From Verrucomicrobiota bacterium (GTDB lineage Bacteria; Verrucomicrobiota; Verrucomicrobiia; Verrucomicrobiales; Akkermansiaceae), in the NCBI GenBank assembly GCA_026397695.1, contig JAPLUJ010000743.1:1-11230 (forward strand): a DNA stretch of 11,230 bases, read 5' to 3'. Below are positions 1 through 5,040 of the stretch, in pieces; within the stretch, counting starts at the first letter, position 1; each line of letters begins with the position of its first letter. The notes below the pieces were generated by a model, which saw nothing but the letters and a program-made list of their open reading frames with translations, made no database searches and was not told the origin of the DNA. The position numbers and the translations under genes are program-made.

Positions 1-1
1 C

Positions 2-1726
2 GCCCCGACCAAGGCCGAGGTGCTGCTGCAAATCCCGCAAGGCGCGCTGCCGGTGCTCGGCAGCAAGGCGACCGACTCGCGCTCGGTCCGCCTCGAACCC
101 TACACCACCAAGACCTTCGAGTATTACTTCTATTTCCCCGCCACCGCCGGCTCTAACAAGTTCCCGCATTTCCCGGTCAACGTCGCCGTCAACGGCACCG
201 TCTCGGGCTCCGCGAAACCGTTCGAGTTCAATGTCGTCGCCAAGCTCACCCAGGTGGACAAGGCGTCGTGGGACTATATCTCCCAATACGGCAGCGAGGA
301 CGACGTCTTCGCTTTCCTCGAACAAAACAACCTCGCCGCGCTCGCCTTCCCGCGCATCGCCTGGCGCTGCCGCGACGCCGCGTTCTTCAAGAAACTAACC
401 GCCTTCCTCGGCGCGCACCACGTGTGGGACGAAACCATCTACAGTTATGCATTGCTCCACAACGACCCCTCGGCGCTGCGCGAATGGATCCTCCACAAGA
501 ATGATTTTGTCGCGCAATGCGGACCGTATTTCACCAGTTCTCTCGTGGTCATCGATCCGGTCGAACGCCGCGCCTACGAACACCTCGAATACAGCCCGCT
601 CATCAACCAGCGCGCCCACCGCCTCGGCAACGAGGCGCGCATCGCCAACCCTGCCGTGCTCACCCAATACCGCGCTCTGTTAGACATCCTCGCCCACAAG
701 TCCGCCCTTGACGCCGCCGATAACATGAGCGCCACCTATTACCTGTTTCTGCAGGACCGCGTCGATGAGGCGCTCACCCGCTTCCACCTGGTCGATGCCA
801 AGGGCCTGCCGACGCGTCTCCAGCACGATTACTTCCAATGTTATGCCGGCTTCTATGAGAACACTCTCGCTGCGGCCCGCGGTATTGCCGCGCAATACTC
901 CGACTATCCGGTCGCGCGCTGGCGCCTGCTCTTCGCCGACGTGACCAGCCAGCTCGAGGAAATCGAAGGCAAGGTGGCGAAAGTCGAAAAGGGCGACAAG
1001 CCCGACCGCGAAAAACAACAGACCGCACTCGCCGCCAGCGAGCCGGGCTTCGACTTCAAGGTGGAAAACAAAACCATCGCCCTCAACTATCGCAACCTCT
1101 CCGGGGCCATCGTGAACTACTATCTGATGGACCCCGAGTTCTCGTTCAGCAGCAATCCGTTCGTCAGCGAGGACGCCAGCCGCTTCAGCATCATCAAGCC
1201 TAACAAGACAGCCACCCAGGCGCTGCCCAAAGACAAGGACACGCTCGAGATGCCGCTGCCCGCCGAGTTCGCCAAGGCCAACGTGCTCGTCGAAATCGTC
1301 GCCGCCGGCCAGCGCAAGGCGCAGCCCTATCATGCCAACACCCTCAAGCTCTCTCTAACCGAAAACTACGGGCGCCTCGAAATCCGCGACAGCTCTAACA
1401 ACAGGGCCGTAGGCAAAGCCTACGTCAAGGTATATGCGCGGCTCAAGAACGGCACGGTACGCTTCTTCAAGGACGGCTATACCGACCTGCGCGGCCGCTT
1501 CGATTACGCCAGCCTCAACGGCGGCGCGCCCGGCCAAGCGCCAGTGCCGGTGCCCATGCCGCAACCCCGCCAAGCCATGCCCGGCCAACCCGCCGCCCCG
1601 CAGAACGGCCTTGACTATCAGATGCTCACACCCGCCGAACTGCCCGCCATCGACAAGTTCGCCATCCTCATCCTCAGCGAATCCCACGGCGCCACCACCC
1701 GCGAAACCGCCCCGCCCAGCGAGTAG
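2..1726 (+). CDS. C-terminal part of a large uncharacterised protein (5'-truncated by window edge)
   Basis: The frame is open from base 2 to the TAG at 1724-1726 (574 residues), so the real start lies outside the window; the in-frame GTG at 20 is probably internal. I do not recognise an established named family. Visible parts: a beta-rich N-terminal stretch with an aromatic FEYYFYFP motif; a mostly helical, repeat-like middle (about residues 85-320) that resembles TPR-type helix pairs; a short charged segment rich in Lys/Glu (about 317-340); then a beta-rich C-terminal domain (about 450-504) containing YGRLEIRD, AYVKVYAR and DGYTDLRGRFDY, which recalls the macroglobulin-type beta domains of big bacterial surface proteins. 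A Pro/Gln/Ala-rich insert (about 507-537) interrupts this domain before the final strand FAILILSESHGA. No membrane helix is visible. Codon use is GC-rich, like the rest of the window. Function is unknown; a surface or periplasmic role is only an inference from composition. Confidence 0.8.
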   Translation, partial: APTKAEVLLQIPQGALPVLGSKATDSRSVRLEPYTTKTFEYYFYFPATAGSNKFPHFPVNVAVNGTVSGSAKPFEFNVVAKLTQVDKASWDYISQYGSEDDVFAFLEQNNLAALAFPRIAWRCRDAAFFKKLTAFLGAHHVWDETIYSYALLHNDPSALREWILHKNDFVAQCGPYFTSSLVVIDPVERRAYEHLEYSPLINQRAHRLGNEARIANPAVLTQYRALLDILAHKSALDAADNMSATYYLFLQDRVDEALTRFHLVDAKGLPTRLQHDYFQCYAGFYENTLAAARGIAAQYSDYPVARWRLLFADVTSQLEEIEGKVAKVEKGDKPDREKQQTALAASEPGFDFKVENKTIALNYRNLSGAIVNYYLMDPEFSFSSNPFVSEDASRFSIIKPNKTATQALPKDKDTLEMPLPAEFAKANVLVEIVAAGQRKAQPYHANTLKLSLTENYGRLEIRDSSNNRAVGKAYVKVYARLKNGTVRFFKDGYTDLRGRFDYASLNGGAPGQAPVPVPMPQPRQAMPGQPAAPQNGLDYQMLTPAELPAIDKFAILILSESHGATTRETAPPSE

Positions 1727-1772
1727 CGGCGTCTCTATGATGGCATGTTGCCGAGCCCTTTCTGCGTGGAGC

Positions 1773-1818
1773 GCAGCCGTCCCGGCAGCATTTGAAGGCG
1801 CTCGTCCCGAGTGCCGGG
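1773..1818. repeat. Hairpin-forming intergenic element (REP-like)
   Basis: Just downstream of the first gene there are nested inverted repeats. CCCGGCA (1781-1787) pairs perfectly with TGCCGGG (1812-1818). Inside this, GGCGCTC (1797-1803) pairs with GAGTGCC (1809-1815, one G-T wobble) around the loop GTCCC. The two pairings overlap, so they are alternatives. Neither has a T-tract, so this is not a classic terminator. It looks like a dispersed palindromic element, but copy number in the genome cannot be seen here. Confidence 0.4.
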
Positions 1819-1910
1819 CGGTGATCCGGGTATCATCTCCGTGGCGAGTTTTTGAGCCAACAGGCGGAACGCCCAATACCGTTCAATTAAGCAGGAAGAG
1901 CAGATGGTTT

Positions 1911-1944
1911 TAACCGCAGATGAACGCAGATAGACGCAGATGAA
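1911..1944. repeat. Short tandem repeat with exact 10-bp period
   Basis: Three head-to-tail 10-base units, CGCAGATGAA, CGCAGATAGA and CGCAGATGAA, occupy 1915-1944, preceded by TAAC. Every unit starts with the same CGCAGAT. The 10-base period is close to one helical turn and not a codon multiple, which argues against coding. Similar CGCAGATGAA-type tracts are, as far as I recall, scattered between genes in several PVC and environmental genomes, where they give spurious short protein predictions. It is not a CRISPR: there are no spacers. Confidence 0.6.
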
Positions 1945-1969
1945 GAGAGATTTTTGATTTGATGTCAGT

Positions 1970-2027
1970 CCGCCGTCGGCGGTGCGCGTCTGCATCACCT
2001 GCAGGGCGGAGCCCGTCGCGCGGTGAT
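1970..2027. repeat. Two small intergenic hairpins
   Basis: CCGCC (1970-1974) and GGCGG (1978-1982) form a 5-bp stem with a 3-base loop. ATCACC (1994-1999) pairs with GGTGAT (2022-2027), enclosing a smaller GGGC/GCCC stem. They lie between the 10-bp tandem repeat and the first long direct repeat. They contribute to a roughly 700-bp gene-free block (1727-2429) made almost wholly of repeats and hairpins. Confidence 0.3.
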
Positions 2028-2031
2028 ATTA

Positions 2032-2081
2032 TAACTATTGGATGTTTTTCATGGTTGTTCTGTTCATGTTGGTTCCATTTC
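2032..2081. repeat. Dispersed direct repeat, copy A
   Basis: This AT-rich stretch matches 3255-3315 in the same orientation. The shared core includes GGATGTTTTT, then CATGGTTGTTCTGTTCATG and TGGTTC. Within the core, copy A differs by one missing base and two substitutions. Outside it, copy B carries an extra A near the left end and about 9 extra bases near the right end. It lies about 350 bp downstream of vapC. No transposase or terminal inverted repeat accompanies it, so it looks like a non-autonomous intergenic repeat rather than an insertion-sequence end. Confidence 0.65.
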
Positions 2082-2110
2082 CCCCGGTTGTTGTTGTAAT
2101 GTTGACCACT

Positions 2111-2132
2111 CATGGAATCTTGCAAGGGTTCT
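2111..2132. repeat. CTTGCAAG-centred repeat, copy 1
   Basis: The segment CATGGAATCTTGCAAGGGTT has a near-match at 8029-8052, with the same CATG, ATCTTGCAAGG and TTC. Both copies are centred on the perfect 8-base palindrome CTTGCAAG. The two copies are about 5.9 kb apart in unrelated intergenic regions, which suggests a dispersed element or a protein-binding site. Function is unknown. Confidence 0.4.
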
Positions 2133-2216
2133 TTGCCGTGACTGGCATGGCCGCAAACGCCAGAGACGTCTTGCCCAGGCCATATCGGTCTTCCCTTCAC
2201 GCCGATCTGAGCTCAA

Positions 2217-2316
2217 TGGATCGCGCGTGATCGTTAGAGTGCGGAGTTGTAGCGGCGTCGCCATGAGCGTCGCTGGCTTTCCGGCGCGTGGATCGCGCGT
2301 GATCGATGGAGTGCGA
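2217..2316. repeat. Pair of ~28-bp direct repeats, 72 bp apart
   Basis: TGGATCGCGCGTGATCG is present exactly at 2217-2233 and 2289-2305. Each copy is followed by a similar 11-base tail (TTAGAGTGCGG and ATGGAGTGCGA). The 17-base core contains the near-palindrome GATCGCGCGTGATC. The second copy runs directly into the hairpin at 2313-2343, so the repeat plus hairpin may be one unit; the first copy is likewise followed by a GGCGTCGCC-containing structured tract. It resembles palindromic intergenic elements and sits downstream of vapC. Confidence 0.6.
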
Positions 2317-2343
2317 CTTTTCCCGCAGGGGAAAAGTAGTCGC
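2313..2343. repeat. Stem-loop linked to the direct repeat
   Basis: GCGA plus CTTTTCCC on the left pairs with GGGAAAAG plus TCGC on the right. The loop is GCAG and there is a three-base bulge (TAG) on the right arm. The inner 8-bp stem is perfect. There is no T-tract on either strand. Most likely it is part of a REP-like element; a role as an mRNA 3'-end stabiliser for vapBC is possible but not shown. Confidence 0.5.
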
Positions 2344-2367
2344 AGACCGTCGCCAGTACGAACGCAG

Positions 2368-2400
2368 CAGGGCCGCCGACTGGTGAGATCGGCGGCCCTG
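2368..2400 (-). terminator. Strong hairpin downstream of vapC, possible terminator
   Basis: CAGGGCCGCCGA (2368-2379) is a perfect 12-bp inverted match to TCGGCGGCCCTG (2389-2400), with a 9-base loop. On the minus strand it lies about 30 bases after the vapC stop codon, where a terminator is expected. However, no U-tract follows the stem, so intrinsic termination is uncertain; it could instead protect the transcript 3' end. Confidence 0.5.
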
Positions 2401-2429
2401 AAGTTGGTTAGGGTTCGGGTGATTTTCTA

Positions 2430-2861
2430 TCAGAGAGGGATGCGATAAAGCGCCTCCTGGCCGTTTGGCAACAGCGATGGATCGATGTTTTGATCGAAGG
2501 TTGCCAGGCGGCCGCCGCGTTTGACGGCGAGGGCGAGCAGGTAGAGATCGGTGAGATTCCGAGAGGTCGGAAGGTCGGGAAACATGCGCGGATCCGCGAA
2601 GCTGAGGGCGTCCGGCCAAAACTGGTGGCCAGGAGCGTTCAGCAAGCTGAGGAGCATGCGGCGCGCTTCGCCGGTTGATCCTGGACCACCGGGGTAGTTG
2701 GTCCTTCCCACGATGCGAATGAAGGCGTTTTCCACGAGCGGACAAGTGGCCCATCCTTCCCGGACGGCATGTTTTTCGAAAAAGCGCAGCGCGGCGTCGG
2801 CATGAGGGTGCGAGACATCGCCCAAGGCAATCAGAACGTTGACGTCGAGCAGGTGGATCAT
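2430..2861 (-). CDS. vapC: VapC-family PIN-domain ribonuclease toxin
   Basis: This 143-residue protein is the usual length for a VapC toxin, a Mg2+-dependent PIN-domain RNase that in characterised members cleaves tRNA or rRNA to stop growth. The four acidic active-site residues are visible: Asp6 in LLDVNVLIAL, Glu44 in VENAFIRI, Asp105 in LTDLYLLALAVKRGG and Asp123 in LATFD. The LTDLYLLALAV and GGRLATFD blocks are typical of the subgroup related to the Mycobacterium tuberculosis PIN family. Its ATG (2859-2861 on the plus strand) overlaps the antitoxin stop in an ATGA junction, implying translational coupling and one transcript. All catalytic residues are intact, so it is probably functional. 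Its RNA target cannot be inferred. Confidence 0.92.
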   Translation of the reverse strand: MIHLLDVNVLIALGDVSHPHADAALRFFEKHAVREGWATCPLVENAFIRIVGRTNYPGGPGSTGEARRMLLSLLNAPGHQFWPDALSFADPRMFPDLPTSRNLTDLYLLALAVKRGGRLATFDQNIDPSLLPNGQEALYRIPL

Positions 2862-3145
2862 GGATGGCGGAGTTTCATGGCTGCATCGAATTCCTCTTGG
2901 TCGATTTCATTCTGGAGCGAACAGAGCGCTTCCGGGGTGATTCGGGTGCTGCGGTTTTTCAGCCGGAGGATGCCGAACGGGCCAATTTCATAAGGGCTGC
3001 CCGGGGAAGGCGCGGGCGTGTCCTGCTGGCCGATCTCCCGACGCAGGGAGCGGGTGATGAGATCCCTGAGGGTCGTCCTGCGGCGGGCGGCGACTTGCTT
3101 GGCTTCAATCAGCAAGTCATCGGGAAGGTCGAGCGTGGTCTTCAT
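2858..3145 (-). CDS. vapB: VapB-family ribbon-helix-helix antitoxin
   Basis: This is a 95-residue protein immediately upstream of vapC. The N-terminus, MKTTLDLPDDLLIEAKQVAA, followed by RRRTTLRDLITRSLRRE, fits a ribbon-helix-helix DNA-binding domain: one beta strand, then two helices. VapB antitoxins dimerise through this domain to repress their own promoter, and use the C-terminal part (here about residues 45-95) to block the VapC active site. I chose the ATG at 3145 rather than the in-frame ATG at 3250, because the extra 35 residues have no family character and the RHH strand should sit at the very N-terminus. A 4-base ATGA overlap with vapC supports an operon. A TTGACA box lies just upstream of the chosen start. 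Confidence 0.88.
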   Translation of the reverse strand: MKTTLDLPDDLLIEAKQVAARRRTTLRDLITRSLRREIGQQDTPAPSPGSPYEIGPFGILRLKNRSTRITPEALCSLQNEIDQEEFDAAMKLRHP

Positions 3146-3152
3146 GTGGGTG

Positions 3153-3180
3153 AGCGTATGGTTATGTGGGAGCTTGTCAA
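3153..3180 (-). promoter_or_regulatory. Candidate vapBC promoter, possibly giving a leaderless mRNA
   Basis: On the minus strand a perfect TTGACA (3180 to 3175) is followed after 16 bases by TACGCT (3158 to 3153), which keeps the three most conserved -10 positions (T1, A2, T6). The -10 box ends only 7 bases before the vapB ATG, so transcription would start at or next to the start codon. No Shine-Dalgarno is visible, consistent with a leaderless message. The -10 match is weak, so this is tentative. Confidence 0.35.
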
Positions 3181-3254
3181 TCTGGAACCGGTATTGCTCT
3201 GTTCCCCCTAAGGCCATGCGAGACCAAGACCGGCCGTTGCGGCCAGCCATTTTC

Positions 3255-3315
3255 TAACTAATTGGATGTTTTTGCATGGTTGTTCTGTTCATGCTGGTTC
3301 AATTTTTTCCATTTC
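3255..3315. repeat. Dispersed direct repeat, copy B
   Basis: Same-orientation partner of 2032-2081, sharing a core of about 45 bp with one indel and two substitutions. It lies between the vapB 5' region and the 3' end of the large secreted protein gene, whose stop is only about 12 bases away. Copies A and B bracket about 1.2 kb that contains vapBC and the hairpin cluster. Being direct rather than inverted repeats, they would allow deletion of the interval by recombination. Confidence 0.65.
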
Positions 3316-3326
3316 TTCACGGGGTC

Positions 3327-5040
3327 TTAGTAGCCGCGGAAACGAAGCAGCCAGTCCTTCATCTTCGGCGGGACCGTGCCGTCAATTTCCGCCCCCATCC
3401 TGTAATCCCAGTCCGCAGCGGTGTGGTATTTCACGTTCTGCTGCGACTCCCGTATTGTGGCGGCATTCTTGCCGGGATAAGGGTTTGTCCCGAAAAGACC
3501 GGCGCTTTTCAACGCGTTGTCCCGCAGGACCTGCGACTCCTTCTGCAACTTTGTGATCCGGGCATCGAAAGTCGCGAGTTCGCCAGGCTTGGCTGTCTTC
3601 TGGAGAGCTGATTTCTGTTCCCTGAGTTGCTTCAACTCCTGCTGCATTTTTCCGTACTCACCAGCGTTCAGTTCCGCCTCCTTCGCCTTCCGGCGGGCGT
3701 CCCAGTCATCCGCTCGCGCCTGCCATTTCGCGGACCATTCCTGCACCTGGGTCTGCGCATATGGAGGCGGGCCGAGGGCGTTGAAGTCCTTGTGCACGGC
3801 GCGGTAGATGCGGAAATGGTCCATCTTGCCCTTGAAGAAATCGCCCTTGCCCCTCGAACAGGCAATGAAATTGCCCTCCGGCCTGTCGCTGGCGAACACA
3901 GCGCGCGGACTGAACGCGAAGGTGTCCTTTGCCAGCAGCTTTCCGTTAACATAAATGGCGGCCTCCGAACCGTCCATTTCCACGCGTATCCGACACCACG
4001 CATCGGTCGAAACGGGTTCCGAGGTGTTGAGGGTCGCAATTTCGCCCGCGTGATGGGCCACAAGGGCCAGGTTGCCGCCCTCGTCGGTGATTTCCAGATA
4101 GAAACATTCGTCACTGCCCGTGCCGAAATCAAACAGGGGCCCGTCAAGTTCCGGGCATTTGGCCAGCATATCAATGGTCAACTGACCGAAATCCGCCACC
4201 GACGGCGGTGCCTCGGCGTATTGATCCTTGCCGTTGAACACGATGTGCTGGTGTTCCTCATCTTCGCCGTCGTCGGCAAATTCCGGCTTGCCGTAAAGGA
4301 TCCCGTTGTTGTTCACGTAGGAGTCTTCGAGGAGCACGTCCTTGGGCTGGTTGAACTGCCAGTTGGCGTAGAGCGCACCGTCGTCAGAGCCCGCGCCGAA
4401 ATACGGACTCCCCCATCGCCCGGACGGATCGCAGAACCTGCCGTGCTCGAAAACACCGCTTTCCCCGGTCTCGACGTCTGTCGTATGGTCCACCACCACG
4501 CCGCCGGTGAGAGTCAGGTCGTTCCCGCACAGCCACACGTTCGGATCGCCCTTGATCACCGCGCTGCCGGTGATCTTCGCCTTGCTTTCCAGAGGCTGAC
4601 TGCGGGCACGCTTGACGGTGGTGACCGTGGCGGCTTCCAGAATGCGGGCATTGCCGCTGACCTCGATGTCGCCGAACACCCACGCCCTGCCACTGACTTT
4701 GGCGTTGCCCGAAATGACGGTCTTCGGGCCGAGGATGACGGCAAACTCCTTGATGCAGGCATGGTCATCCACGCGGGCACCGTCCAAAACCATGGCATCG
4801 GGACCGACATAGGCGGTCGCGGCAACGCGGGCACCGTCCGCCACAAATCCGCCGCCGTTGGGATGCGGGTGGCCTTTGGCGTTGCTCTGTAGGAACTTGG
4901 CACGCCGGGCCATGTCGTTCAATATCCCCATCTTGCGCATCTCCCACCATCCATCCTTGTTGTAGGTGCCCGCTTGGATCTTGTCCGTTATCGCAGTGGC
5001 GGATGCCGCAATGCGGGGCAGCATCGCCGCCAGTTTCTCT
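3327..5040 (-). CDS. 3' part of frameshifted large secreted protein: hexapeptide repeats, LamG-like domain, coiled coil
   Basis: This frame is open on the minus strand from 5255, but similarity to the upstream fragment's product starts only at about 5040, at EKLAAMLPRIAA; the residues encoded before that are Arg/Gln-rich out-of-frame translation. It adds about 570 residues. In order: a short helical region ending near DGWWEMRKMG; about 100 residues of hexapeptide-like repeats with V/I every six residues (for example ARVAATAYVGPDAMVLDGARV), as in left-handed beta-helices (about 4850-4547); a LamG/concanavalin-like beta sandwich (about 4370-3771) with AIYVNGKLLA and MDHFRIYRA motifs; then a Lys/Glu/Gln-rich coiled coil (about 3758-3500). 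LamG folds commonly bind sugars. If expressed alone it could start at ATG 5024 but would lack a signal peptide, so it is probably the second half of the gene at 4988-6949. Confidence 0.75.

Noticed and set aside
680..1333. 217-residue minus-strand open frame inside the first gene
   Set aside because: Composition is typical of a reverse-strand shadow; the plus-strand frame is continuous over 574 codons with sensible structure.
1911..1944. A CRISPR array
   Set aside because: The units are 10 bases long, contiguous and without spacers.
2197..2754. 185-residue minus-strand open frame spanning repeats and part of vapC
   Set aside because: Ser/Arg/His-rich translation of palindromic repeats; vapC in another frame has all PIN catalytic residues.
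2858..3250. Longer 130-residue start for the antitoxin
   Set aside because: The extra 35 residues have no family similarity, would include the promoter-like TTGACA, and would move the ribbon-helix-helix strand away from the N-terminus.
2032..3315. An insertion sequence or integron carrying vapBC
   Set aside because: The flanking repeats are direct rather than inverted, no transposase or integrase is present, and no target-site duplication can be defined.
3627..4892. 421-residue open frame on the plus strand antisense to the LamG/hexapeptide gene
   Set aside because: It lacks recognisable motifs, is Arg/His/Val-rich as expected of a GC-rich antisense shadow, and the minus-strand frame shows clear domains over the same bases.
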